A program made the position numbers and the translations under genes. This document shows, one piece after another, positions 1 through 7,600 of a DNA stretch of 64,000 nt. The notes beneath the pieces were generated by a model. It was not told the origin of the DNA and made no database searches. It was given only the letters and a program-made list of their open reading frames with translations. Within the stretch, counting starts at the first letter, position 1; each line of letters begins with the position of its first letter. The stretch lies in NCBI RefSeq assembly GCF_010994095.1, contig NZ_WJYO01000004.1:430458-494457 (forward strand), written 5' to 3'. The stretch is from Mumia xiangluensis (GTDB lineage: Bacteria > Actinomycetota > Actinomycetes > Propionibacteriales > Nocardioidaceae).

Positions 1-478
1 CCTCCCGGACGACCCTGGCGCTCACCTCGGCGACGTCGTCGCGGGGCCGACAGACGTGGACGCTGGCGACCCGTCCGGCGGCGGGTCGGTGGGGCGTGCG
101 GGTGCGCGCGCGTGCGAGCACGGAGAGCCGGCCGTGGAGCTCTTCGTAGACGTCGGGCCGCAGGATCCGCACGAGCTGTTGGAGGGGACGGGTGCCGGCG
201 CTGACCTCGAGGACGGCCTGGACGAAGCGGCCGGCGCGCTGCTCCAGGTCGCGTTCCGGTGGCGGGACGAGGCTCAGCCGAGCCCGGCGCGGTGGCCCCG
301 ACGGAGCGGGGTCGTCGAGCGCGACCGCGAGCGACCCCTCGACGAGGGGCAGCGCCCACTGGACGGATGGCGTCGGCTCGAGGGCGTACAGCTGGGCCTC
401 GGCGGCGGCTGTCGCGGTGGTGGTGGGACGGGCGTTGGCGGTGGTGGTGGTGGCGGTGGCGGTGGCGGTGGCGGTCAT
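1..478 (-). CDS. Rv3235-family protein, C-terminus cut by window edge
   Basis: The reading frame opens at an ATG whose first four bases overlap the stop of the upstream LysM gene (ATGA), so the two are translationally coupled, and it runs off the left edge without a stop. After a Thr/Ala-repeat N-terminus it reads RDLEQRAGRFVQAVLEV, RPLQQLVRIL and VYEELHGRL, then VHVCRPRDDVAEVSARVVRE. That arrangement is typical of the Rv3235 family, small actinobacterial proteins of unknown biochemical role. Assignment rests on recognising these motifs; no catalytic residue can be named. The N-terminus is encoded by a slippage-prone repeat. Confidence 0.7.
   Translation of the reverse strand, partial: MTATATATATTTTANARPTTTATAAAEAQLYALEPTPSVQWALPLVEGSLAVALDDPAPSGPPRRARLSLVPPPERDLEQRAGRFVQAVLEVSAGTRPLQQLVRILRPDVYEELHGRLSVLARARTRTPHRPAAGRVASVHVCRPRDDVAEVSARVVRE
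437..475. repeat. GGTGGC hexanucleotide run at the start of the Rv3235-family gene
   Basis: Near-perfect short tandem GGT/GGC units on the + strand encode the Thr-Ala run directly after the start codon of the minus-strand gene. A change by whole hexamers would only alter the length of the Thr-Ala tail. Confidence 0.6.
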
Positions 479-1437
479 CGGTCTCCTCCGGCTGCGTGCG
501 GTGCGGGGTGGGTGCTGGAGCTGGGATCGGTGGCTGGTGCGGCGGTGGTGGGCGCCGCACCGGGTGGCGCGGCGGTCGGTGGTGCGGTGGGTGTGCTGGA
601 CGCCGTAGTCCGGCGCGGGGCGGGGGGCCGCAGCGTGATCCCGGCAGGGAGTGCGTCGGGGTCGCGGCCGATGGCAGCGCGGTTCACGGCGTACCAGCGG
701 CGCCACTCGCGATTGGTGCGGCGCGTGGTGGGGCGGACGCCGGCCGTGCGGAGGGCATCCGTGGCGATGCTCCACAAGGTGTCGCCGACGCGGACCTCGT
801 AGGAGCGGCGCTGACGGCGGGTGGACGGGTCACGGCTGGGAGAAGGAAGCCGCTCGGTTGCCGCGCCCGGCCCAGGAGCGCGGGTGCCGGGAGCGCGGGT
901 GCCGGGAGCGCGGGTGCCGGGGGACACAGTCACGTCGTCCGCTGCTCGGACGCTCCTGCCCCTGGTGCTGACGTCTCGTGCGGGGCGGTCGGGAAGGGCG
1001 AGGCCCGCGACTGCCGAGGCGGGCGGCGCGGCAGCGACCGAGGTCGGGGTGGTGCTGCCCTCGGAACCCGTCGTTCGCGCGGTGTCCGACGCTGACGGTG
1101 CGGCTCCGGCGGGCGACGCCGCGAGCACCGCAGCTCCGGCAGCGGCAGCGATCACGGGTCGCCAGACGCGCGGGGTCAGCGTCAGGACGACCGCGGGGAT
1201 CGGGCGGCGCACCGCCCGGTACGACCACGCGAGCACGCTCAGCGCCGTGAGCCAGCCGGTCGCACCGACGACCCCGAGAAGTGCAGCGTCGCGGATCACG
1301 CTGTCCAGGCGGGGCGCGTACGGGCTGGTGAGGGTCGCGATCCGCGTCAGGGCACCGGGCACGTGGGGGAGCAGCGTGACCAGCACTGCCGCCGGAATCG
1401 CAGTAGGCAGCACGGCGCCCGATCGTCGATGCATCAC
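475..1437 (-). CDS. LysM-domain membrane protein
   Basis: 320 residues. Two hydrophobic segments (about residues 47-72 and 92-112) come first, then a long Ala/Pro/Thr/Arg linker with three GTRAP repeats, then one LysM domain at about 213-270 (YEVRVGDTLWSIATDALR). A Pro/Ala/Thr-rich tail ends the protein. LysM domains bind peptidoglycan, so a membrane-anchored protein with the LysM outside is inferred. The GTG at 1437 is followed at once by an ATG (1434), with GAGAGG upstream; either could be used. It overlaps the Rv3235-family gene by 4 bases, a common actinobacterial pairing. A role in cell-envelope or Tad pilus assembly is suggested only by location. Confidence 0.75.
   Translation of the reverse strand: MMHRRSGAVLPTAIPAAVLVTLLPHVPGALTRIATLTSPYAPRLDSVIRDAALLGVVGATGWLTALSVLAWSYRAVRRPIPAVVLTLTPRVWRPVIAAAAGAAVLAASPAGAAPSASDTARTTGSEGSTTPTSVAAAPPASAVAGLALPDRPARDVSTRGRSVRAADDVTVSPGTRAPGTRAPGTRAPGPGAATERLPSPSRDPSTRRQRRSYEVRVGDTLWSIATDALRTAGVRPTTRRTNREWRRWYAVNRAAIGRDPDALPAGITLRPPAPRRTTASSTPTAPPTAAPPGAAPTTAAPATDPSSSTHPAPHAAGGDR
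876..920. repeat. Three exact 15-bp tandem repeats in the LysM gene
   Basis: The unit GAGCGCGGGTGCCGG occurs three times head to tail (876-890, 891-905, 906-920) and encodes GTRAP repeats in the linker between membrane segments and LysM domain. Copy number could vary without frameshift. Confidence 0.85.
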
Positions 1438-1533
1438 TCGGCCTCTCTTGATGACGTTTGCCTACGTTTGCGTACGGCTGGATACGTCGTCAAGCGTTCG
1501 TCCACAGACCCGGACGCTCGCTAGAGTGCGCCC

Positions 1534-2043
1534 ATGCGGTGGGACGAACGCTTCGAAGCCCTCGAGACCGGCCTGGCTCTCGAGTCCGCCGGCGAGCAGC
1601 TCACCGACCGCGATCGCGAGATCGACGAGCTCGCCGTGGAGCGTGCAGCGACGGTGTCGTGGGCAGACCGGTGCCGGGGGCGGGAGGTGACCCTGCGAGT
1701 CGCGGTGCTGGGTCCGATCCGCGGCGAGCTGGCGATGGCGACTGCCGACTGGCTGCTCGTGCACCAGGACGCCTCGACCGACTGGGTCGTCGCTGTCGGG
1801 CAGGTCCTCGCCGTGACGGTCGCCGGTGGCGGGCCCGCGGCCGCCCGCCGCGAGGTCGAGCGTCGTACGACGTGGCGTCAGGCCTGGACCGAGCTCATCC
1901 GGGACCGCGACAGCGTCATGGTGATGCTGGTCGACGGGAGCACGCTGCGCGGCGTGCCGTCACGCGCGGGGAGCGACTACGTGGAGATCGCGGACGAGCT
2001 CGTGCCGTACGCGGCCGTCGTCGCCGTCAGGTGTCCGCGTTGA
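1534..2043 (+). CDS. Conserved hypothetical protein
   Basis: 169 residues with no signal peptide or membrane segment. The N-terminal third is acidic and helical (ESAGEQLTDRDREIDELAVERA). The rest looks like a small beta-rich domain (VTLRVAVLGPIRGELAMATADWLLV, VMVMLVDGSTLRGVPSRAGSDYVEIAD) whose short strand-turn-strand pattern resembles an Sm/Hfq-like or SH3-like barrel, though that is a guess from pattern only. It is divergent from the LysM gene, and its end overlaps convergently by 17 bases with the HTH gene on the other strand. I do not recognise a named family; a soluble cytoplasmic protein is likely. Confidence 0.6.
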   Translation: MRWDERFEALETGLALESAGEQLTDRDREIDELAVERAATVSWADRCRGREVTLRVAVLGPIRGELAMATADWLLVHQDASTDWVVAVGQVLAVTVAGGGPAAARREVERRTTWRQAWTELIRDRDSVMVMLVDGSTLRGVPSRAGSDYVEIADELVPYAAVVAVRCPR

Positions 2044-2296
2044 CGTCCTCGTCGCGCGACTCCTCCGACTCGACCCACGGGTGTGCGGCGATGTGGTCTC
2101 GCGCGGCGGCGTACTGGTGGGTGATGAACTCCTCCAGCGCCTCGGCCTCCACACGCCAGACGCCGCGACCCCCGAGCCGGATGGCGGGCAAGTCGCCGCG
2201 GCGCACCAGCGCGTAGACCTGCCGCTCCGAGACGTTGAGCACGTCGGCCACGTCCGAGAGCCGCAGGAACCGGGGGGACTCGGAACCGAGGGGCAT
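2027..2296 (-). CDS. MerR/AlpA-type helix-turn-helix protein
   Basis: 89 residues. The core FLRLSDVADVLNVSERQVYALVRRGDLPAIRLGGRGVWRVEAEALEEFI is the winged helix-turn-helix of the excisionase/MerR-like class (residues about 10-58), with an acidic C-terminal tail. Such stand-alone proteins bind DNA, and in actinobacterial chromosomes they are usually housekeeping regulators rather than phage proteins. The start at 2296 gives the HTH with a short leader; longer upstream extensions are low-complexity. It is divergent from the SAF-domain gene (about 100 bp apart), so it could regulate the Tad-like genes to its right. That link is inferred from position. Confidence 0.75.
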   Translation of the reverse strand: MPLGSESPRFLRLSDVADVLNVSERQVYALVRRGDLPAIRLGGRGVWRVEAEALEEFITHQYAAARDHIAAHPWVESEESRDEDVNADT

Positions 2297-2399
2297 GGCT
2301 CGATCATGCCAGTCGTGGCACCCACGGCGCGGCCCTGCGTGCACGGTCTGTGGACAGAGGGTGGACGCAGTGGTCTCGCGTCGGGCATGAATAGGTGCC

Positions 2400-3092
2400 A
2401 TGCCCACGCTCACGCGACGACCCTCGTCGCCCGCGCGCGCCGACGCCCGCCGCCTGCAGCGGCCCCGGTGGACCCATCCGCGCGCCGTCGCGGGTGCTGC
2501 GCTGGTCGCCGGCTCGATGCTCCTCGGCAGCCTGCTCGTCACCAACGTCGCCCGTACGACGGAGGTCTGGGCGGTGAGCGACGACGTCCGCGCAGGGGAG
2601 CCCGTCCGGCCCGCCGACCTCGAGCGCGTCGACGTGCGATTGACGGGTGCCGCGGCCACCGCCTACCTCGCCGAGCCCGACCCCACAGCCCTCGCCAGCC
2701 GGGTGGCGGAAGCGACCTGGGCCCACGACCTCGCTGCCGGTGAGCTCGTGCCCGTCGCTGCCCTGGCCGCGGCCTCCGATGCCTCCGGCGTCGAGGTGCC
2801 TCTGCAGGTGACCGGTACGGCGATGCCCGCGGACCTCGCGGCGGGTCACCGGGTCGACGTCTGGGTCGCCCCGGAGCCCGGCACCGCACGCGGCGGGACG
2901 GCATCCGCGCGCCGGGTGCTCCAGGACGTCGGTGTGGTCGCGGTCCACGGGGACAGCAGTGCGTTCGGTGAGAGCGGCGTCCGCAGCGTGGTCGTGCTGG
3001 TCGACGACGCCCGAGCGGGTGTCCTCCCCGACGCGCTCGCCGCGCTCGCGGACGGGCGTACGACGCTCGTACGGAGGTCGGGGGCCGCGTGA
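2400..3092 (+). CDS. SAF-domain protein, CpaB/RcpC-like Flp pilus assembly factor
   Basis: 230 residues. One transmembrane segment lies at about 28-50 (AVAGAALVAGSMLLGSLLV), followed by a SAF domain (VWAVSDDVRAGEPVRPADLERVDVRL) and a second beta-rich half (VEVPLQVTGTAMPADLAAGHRVDVWV). This is the architecture of CpaB/RcpC proteins, which act outside the membrane in Tad/Flp pilus assembly. It overlaps the following CpaE-like gene by 4 bases (GTGA). The rest of the Tad locus is 42 kb away at 45-63 kb, so this is probably a separate operon of the same machine. Shorter than proteobacterial CpaB, as usual in actinobacteria. Confidence 0.75.
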   Translation: MPTLTRRPSSPARADARRLQRPRWTHPRAVAGAALVAGSMLLGSLLVTNVARTTEVWAVSDDVRAGEPVRPADLERVDVRLTGAAATAYLAEPDPTALASRVAEATWAHDLAAGELVPVAALAAASDASGVEVPLQVTGTAMPADLAAGHRVDVWVAPEPGTARGGTASARRVLQDVGVVAVHGDSSAFGESGVRSVVVLVDDARAGVLPDALAALADGRTTLVRRSGAA

Positions 3093-4318
3093 GCGTCCCG
3101 GTTCTCATCGCCGCCGGGGGCGAGCCCTGGGAGGCCGACCTGGTCGCCGCGGCCGTCGCGACCGACGGCATCGATGTCGTACGCCGTTGCGTGGACGTCG
3201 CGGACGCGGTCGCGACGGCGTCGAGCGGCTCTGTCGGCGTCGCGCTCGTGTCGGTCGGCCTGCCGGGGCTCGACGCGGATGCCGTGCGCCGCCTCGCGGG
3301 GACGGACGTCCTCGTCGTCGCCGTCGTCGGCGGCCACGAGACGGAGCAGGCCGCCCGGCAGCACGCCGGAGCCCTGGGCATCGCGTCCGTCGTCCCGTGG
3401 ACGCGTCTGCGAGAGGTCCCGGCGCTCGCTCGTGCCACCCGCCGCGACGGCGGCGCCGAGCTCGACCTGAGACCGTCGTCGGCGGAGCGCGACGATGCCG
3501 CCGTGCCGGTGAGCGACCACCAGCGGGAGGGGCGGATCACGGCGGTCTGGGGACCACCGGGTGCCCCTGGCCGCAGCACCGTGGCGCGCGGTATCGCCGC
3601 CGAGCTCGCGGCGTACGGCCGACGGACGGTCCTGATCGACGCGGACGTCGACGGCGGGACGCAGGCCGCGGCGCTGGCGCTGCTGGACGAGGTGAGCGGC
3701 ATCCTCGTCGCGTCCCGCGACGCAAACTCCGGCACCCTGACCCGTGAGTCGCTCACGGCCTGCCTGCGCTGGATCGGTCCCGAGCTCGGTGTCCTCACCG
3801 GGCTGCCGCGGGCCGACCGGTGGCCGAGCCTGCGCGCCGCGGCGTACGAGTCGGTGCTCGAGACCGCGCGCGAGGTCGCCGACGACGTCGTGGTCGACCT
3901 CGGGCACGCGCTCGACGACGCGGACGAGCCGGCGTACGACTCCGCCGCGCCCCGACGCGCAGCCGTCGCACGGCACACGCTCGCCGTCGCCGACCGGGTC
4001 ATCGTCGTCGGCAGCCCCGATCCGGTCGGACTGTCCCGGCTCGCCCGTGCGGTGCTGGACGTCCGGTCGCGCCTGGGTATCGAGCCCGACGTGGTCATCA
4101 ACCGGATGCGGCCGACCCTCGGGTGGAGCGCCCGCGAGATCGCCGATGCCGTCGAACGCTTCACGGGACTTCGACCGCTCGCGTTCCTGCCCGACGCCCC
4201 TGCAGTCATCGACCACTGCCTCGTGCACGGCTACACGACGGTCGAGGGTGCGGCCGGGTCGCCGTTTCGTACGACGTTGGTCACGCTGGTGGATCAACTG
4301 CGGGTTCAGCCCGCTTAA
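3089..4318 (+). CDS. CpaE/MinD-like P-loop ATPase
   Basis: 409 residues. Residues 1-130 form a receiver-like alpha/beta half, and about 148-400 a MinD/ParA-type ATPase: deviant Walker A VWGPPGAPGRSTVA, switch LIDADVDGG, then VVDLGHALDD and VIVVGSPDPVGLSRL. This two-part layout matches CpaE/TadZ, which localises Tad pilus assembly. The Walker A has Arg where most P-loops have the catalytic Lys, as in several actinobacterial relatives, so ATP hydrolysis may be weak or altered. It starts at a GTG overlapping the stop of the SAF gene, so both are co-translated. A different MinD-like role (septum or flagellar-type positioning) cannot be excluded. Confidence 0.75.
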   Translation: MSVPVLIAAGGEPWEADLVAAAVATDGIDVVRRCVDVADAVATASSGSVGVALVSVGLPGLDADAVRRLAGTDVLVVAVVGGHETEQAARQHAGALGIASVVPWTRLREVPALARATRRDGGAELDLRPSSAERDDAAVPVSDHQREGRITAVWGPPGAPGRSTVARGIAAELAAYGRRTVLIDADVDGGTQAAALALLDEVSGILVASRDANSGTLTRESLTACLRWIGPELGVLTGLPRADRWPSLRAAAYESVLETAREVADDVVVDLGHALDDADEPAYDSAAPRRAAVARHTLAVADRVIVVGSPDPVGLSRLARAVLDVRSRLGIEPDVVINRMRPTLGWSAREIADAVERFTGLRPLAFLPDAPAVIDHCLVHGYTTVEGAAGSPFRTTLVTLVDQLRVQPA

Positions 4319-4330
4319 CTGGCGTAATCT

Positions 4331-5788
4331 GTGGCCGTGCCCCGCCGTCTCGATGCGCTCGACGTGACGTTCCTCGACGAGGAGACCTCCACCGCGCCCC
4401 GGCAGGTGATGACGCTCGTGGTGATCGAGCCTGGTGAGCGCACGTTCGACTACGACACGCTCGTCGGCGTGGTCAACGAGCGGATCGGCCTGGTCCCGCG
4501 CTACCGGCGGCGGGTCGCGAACGTCCCCGGTGGTCTCGGTGCCCCGGTCTGGGTCGACGACGAGGACTTCGACCTCACCTACCACGTGCGGCGGTCCGCG
4601 CTCCCGTCTCCCGGCACCGACGCTGCGCTGCGAGAGCTGGTGAGCCGCCTTGTCGGCCGGCACCTCGATCTCTCGCGCCCGCTGTGGGAGGCGTACTTCA
4701 TCGAAGGGCTCGAGGGCGGCCGCGTCGCCGTCCTCATCAAGTCGCACCAGGCGCTCGTCGACGGCTCCGTGACGGTGGACCTCGCCCAGGTCCTGCTCGA
4801 CGAGACGCCGCACGACCGCGACGTCCCGTCGGACGGCTGGGTCCCGCGCGGCACCCCCGGAGGGCCCTCGCTCGTCGCGGGGTCGCTCTGGGACGTGGCG
4901 ACGCACCCCCGCCGCGCCGCAGAGCGCCTCTCCGGCAGCATCGACCGGGTGCAGTCCGCGGTCGGCAAGGTGGTCCAGAGCCTCCCCGTCGTCGGTCCCG
5001 TCGCCGCGGACGCCTCGGGTCCGTTCTCGGCCCGGCTGAGCCCGCACCGTCGCTACGTCACCGTCCGGACGCGGCTCGACGACTACCGGCTCGTCCGGGA
5101 CGCGCGCGGCGGCACCGTCAACGACGTCATCATGACCACGATCGCGGGCGGCATCCGCGGTTGGATGCTCACCCAGGCGGAGCCGGTCAGCGACAAGACG
5201 CGCCTGCGCGCGATGGTGCCGATGTCGGTCGCGGCGCCCGACGGCGTCCCCACCTCGTACGGCTCGACCGTCCGCGGTCAGCTGCTGACCCTGCCGGTCG
5301 GGGAGACCAACCCGATCGTGCGCCTGCACCAGGTGTCGTACGCCCTCAAGGCCCACAAGGAGACCGGCGTCGCCGTCGCCGCCAACACGCTCGCGGCACT
5401 GCCCGGCTTCGCGCCGACGACGTTCCACGCGGTCGGAGCCCGGGTGGCGGAGACCCAGGCCCACCACCCGTACGACATCGTGATCACCAACGTGCCCGGC
5501 CCGCAGGAGCGCATGTTCATCGCGGGGGCGCCGATCGTGGAGACCTATCCCGGCATCCCGCTGTCGCACGGCCGGACGCTGTCGATCGGCGTCACCTCGT
5601 ACGCCGGGGGCGTCTACTACGGCCTGGTGACCGACCGCGCGGCCGTGCCGGAGCCGGAGGTCCTCGGGCAGTGCATCGAGGAGGCGCTGGCCGAGCTGGT
5701 GGAGGCGACCGGCCCGACGCGGGTCCGCGCGCCCCGCGGACCGGTGTCGCGCGACGCGAAGCCGCGCGGGATGGGGGCCGGCGCGTGA
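4331..5788 (+). CDS. WS/DGAT-family acyltransferase (wax ester synthase/diacylglycerol acyltransferase)
   Basis: 485 residues, the usual length of the family. The N-terminal half carries RRLDALDVTFL and the condensation-type active-site segment SHQALVDGSVTVDL (about 137-150), equivalent to HHxxxDG. The C-terminal half has GGTVNDVIMTTIAGGIR, VPMSVAAPDG, TNVPGPQERMFIAGAPI and LSIGVTSYAGGVYYGLVTD, all typical. The family transfers acyl groups from acyl-CoA to diacylglycerol or long-chain alcohols, making storage lipid. The first His of the HH pair is kept and the second is Gln, so activity or substrate may differ. Start is GTG 4331; a GTG two codons later is possible. The stop overlaps the next gene. 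Confidence 0.85.
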   Translation: MAVPRRLDALDVTFLDEETSTAPRQVMTLVVIEPGERTFDYDTLVGVVNERIGLVPRYRRRVANVPGGLGAPVWVDDEDFDLTYHVRRSALPSPGTDAALRELVSRLVGRHLDLSRPLWEAYFIEGLEGGRVAVLIKSHQALVDGSVTVDLAQVLLDETPHDRDVPSDGWVPRGTPGGPSLVAGSLWDVATHPRRAAERLSGSIDRVQSAVGKVVQSLPVVGPVAADASGPFSARLSPHRRYVTVRTRLDDYRLVRDARGGTVNDVIMTTIAGGIRGWMLTQAEPVSDKTRLRAMVPMSVAAPDGVPTSYGSTVRGQLLTLPVGETNPIVRLHQVSYALKAHKETGVAVAANTLAALPGFAPTTFHAVGARVAETQAHHPYDIVITNVPGPQERMFIAGAPIVETYPGIPLSHGRTLSIGVTSYAGGVYYGLVTDRAAVPEPEVLGQCIEEALAELVEATGPTRVRAPRGPVSRDAKPRGMGAGA

Positions 5789-6108
5789 GCCGCGCGTACC
5801 TCGCGACCCACGGGGACGGCTTGCGCGCGCTCGGGCGCGACGGGGTGCTGCCCGCCGATGCCTACGCGTGCGTGGTCGCCGAGAGCGACGACGAGCAGGA
5901 CGAGTACGACGCGATGGCCGTGGCTGGCGAGATCGCCGAGGAGCGCTGGGGCGCCGTGCTGGTGCTCGCGACCGAGACCGACGCCGACGAGGTCACCGGC
6001 ACCGTCGCGCTGCGCGACGTCGAGGCGATCCACGTCGGCGACGAGCTCGCCTGGTACGCGACTCAGGAGCTCGAGACCGTCATCGCCGGCCTCGGCCCCT
6101 CCAGCTGA
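5785..6108 (+). CDS. Small conserved protein, possibly DUF6912
   Basis: 107 residues, starting at a GTG that overlaps the acyltransferase stop by 4 bases. The sequence begins VSRAYLATHGDGLRALGRDGV and ends AIHVGDELAWYATQELETVIAG. The mixed alpha/beta pattern and the LAWYATQEL segment recall the actinobacterial DUF6912 family, but this one is short, so the assignment is tentative. It is acidic, soluble, and lacks signal peptide or membrane segments. Coupling to the acyltransferase suggests common expression. Function unknown. Confidence 0.6.
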   Translation: MSRAYLATHGDGLRALGRDGVLPADAYACVVAESDDEQDEYDAMAVAGEIAEERWGAVLVLATETDADEVTGTVALRDVEAIHVGDELAWYATQELETVIAGLGPSS

Positions 6109-6155
6109 CCATCGGGTTGGTCGCTGCGTGGTCACCGTCGAGTCGCTGATGACAT

Positions 6156-7505
6156 CTAGAGCACCGACGCGACGGCCTCCTCGAACACCGCGGTGTGCCG
6201 GTCGACGTCCTCGTCCGTCGTCGTCGGGCTCATCAGCGCCATGTTGTGGAACGGCGTGAGCATGATGCCGCGATTGACGAGGAACACGTGCAGGTAGTCC
6301 TCGAGCGGGCCGTCGGCAGCCGCGGCCGACTCGGTGCCGTTGCGTGGGGCGGGTCGCGCAAACCGGTACTCGGCGCGTGCCCCGAGCCTGCTCACCGACC
6401 ACGGCAGGTCGTGTCGCGTGATCACCGCGTCCACGCCGGCCGCGAACCGCTCGGCCCGTGCCGTCATCCCGGCGAACGCCTCGTCGGTCAGCACCTCGCC
6501 GAGCGTGGCGCGCATGGCTGCCACCGAGAGCGGGTTGCCGGCGAGCGTGCCGCCGACACCGCCCATGTCGACCAGGTCGAGGTCGGTCCGGGCGAGCGCC
6601 CGCGCCGCGAGGTCCTCCGACAGCCCGTACGCGCCGCTCGGGATCCCGCCGCCGATCGCCTTGCCGACCACGACCACGTCGGGTTCGAGGCCCCACGCTG
6701 CCGTCGCCCCGCCGGGACCGGCGGAGAAGGTGTGCGTCTCGTCGTTGATGAGCAGCGTCCCGTACGCGCGGGTGAGCTCGCGGACGCCCTCCAGGTAGCC
6801 GGGCTCGGGCAGCACGATGCCGATGTTGGTCAGAGCCGGCTCCATCAGGACCGCGGCCACGTCGCCGTGGGCCAGCTCGCGCTCGAGCATCGCGAGGTCG
6901 TTGAACTCGGCGGCCCGGCTCGTGAGCGTGACGTCCACCGGGGCGCCGACGTTGCCGGGGCGGTCGATGCCGTGCCCGTCTGAGTCGACGACGATGAGGG
7001 ACTCGTCGACCGTGCCGTGGTAGCAGTACGGGTTGACCAGGATCTTCGGGCGCCCGGTGAGTGCCCGGACCAGCCGGATCGCCCAGCGGTTGGCGTCGGT
7101 GGCCGTCAGCGAGAAGCTCCAGCGTGCCGCACCGAAGCGCCGGGTCAGCTCGGCGCCGACCCACTCGGCGTCCTCGGTCGGCATCATGGTCGTGATCCCG
7201 CCGAGCTCCTCGAGCCGCCGGCGTACGGCCCGGACCGTCGGCTCGGGGGAGTGACCGGCCATGGCGCCGGTGTCGCCGAGCGCGAGGTCGAGGTACTCGT
7301 GGCCGTCGATGCAGTGCACCGTGTGTCCCTGCGCCCGGTCCAGGTAGAGCGGGAACCCCGTGGCGAGCTTGTTCATCCACGTCATCGGGACCTGACCGAA
7401 GAGGTGGGTCGCGGACGCGTACGCCGCCTGTGAGCGCGGGTGCGCAACGGCGAAGGTCTCGAGCTCGCGGGCGTACGCGTTCGCGAGCCGGTCACGGTCG
7501 ATCAC
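6156..7505 (-). CDS. Class III (glutamate-1-semialdehyde-type) aminotransferase
   Basis: 449 residues. Features of fold-type I PLP enzymes are in order: YLDLALGDTGAMAGHSPEPTVRAV near the N-terminus, the PLP-phosphate region FSLTATDANRWAIRLVRALTGRPKIL, the cofactor Asp in LLINDETHTFSAGPGG, and the Schiff-base Lys in PDVVVVGKAIGGGIPSGAYG. The order matches the glutamate-1-semialdehyde 2,1-aminomutase branch. No heme genes are nearby and the cofactor segment is NDETHT rather than DEVqtG, so it is probably a transaminase or aminomutase of other substrate range. It starts at GTG 7505 with GAGG close upstream, and that ribosome-binding region borders a large inverted repeat (7511-7579). Convergent with the acyltransferase operon. 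Confidence 0.8.
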   Translation of the reverse strand: MIDRDRLANAYARELETFAVAHPRSQAAYASATHLFGQVPMTWMNKLATGFPLYLDRAQGHTVHCIDGHEYLDLALGDTGAMAGHSPEPTVRAVRRRLEELGGITTMMPTEDAEWVGAELTRRFGAARWSFSLTATDANRWAIRLVRALTGRPKILVNPYCYHGTVDESLIVVDSDGHGIDRPGNVGAPVDVTLTSRAAEFNDLAMLERELAHGDVAAVLMEPALTNIGIVLPEPGYLEGVRELTRAYGTLLINDETHTFSAGPGGATAAWGLEPDVVVVGKAIGGGIPSGAYGLSEDLAARALARTDLDLVDMGGVGGTLAGNPLSVAAMRATLGEVLTDEAFAGMTARAERFAAGVDAVITRHDLPWSVSRLGARAEYRFARPAPRNGTESAAAADGPLEDYLHVFLVNRGIMLTPFHNMALMSPTTTDEDVDRHTAVFEEAVASVL

Positions 7506-7510
7506 GCCTC

Positions 7511-7579
7511 GTCCCCGATTCGGGCAGTATGGGTAGGAATCACGAATCGATTCTCACCCGAACTGCCCGAATCGGGGAC
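7511..7579. repeat. Large inverted repeat upstream of the aminotransferase
   Basis: Two exact 18-bp arms, GTCCCCGATTCGGGCAGT at 7511-7528 and its reverse complement at 7562-7579, enclose further matched pieces: GGGT/ACCC (7531-7534 with 7556-7559) and GAATC/GATTC (7537-7541 with 7549-7553). An RNA of either strand could fold into a nearly continuous stem with a 7-base loop. It lies in the 95-bp gap between the end of the ThuA-like gene and the aminotransferase start, and its edge touches the aminotransferase ribosome-binding site. It could be a terminator, an operator, or a translational control hairpin. Confidence 0.85.
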
Positions 7580-7600
7580 GGAACGCGGCCGAGGCGAGGG

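Noticed and set aside
2027..2296. The AlpA-like HTH gene as a sign of a second integrated element
   Set aside because: No integrase, att repeats or phage genes nearby; such HTH genes are common host genes in this context.
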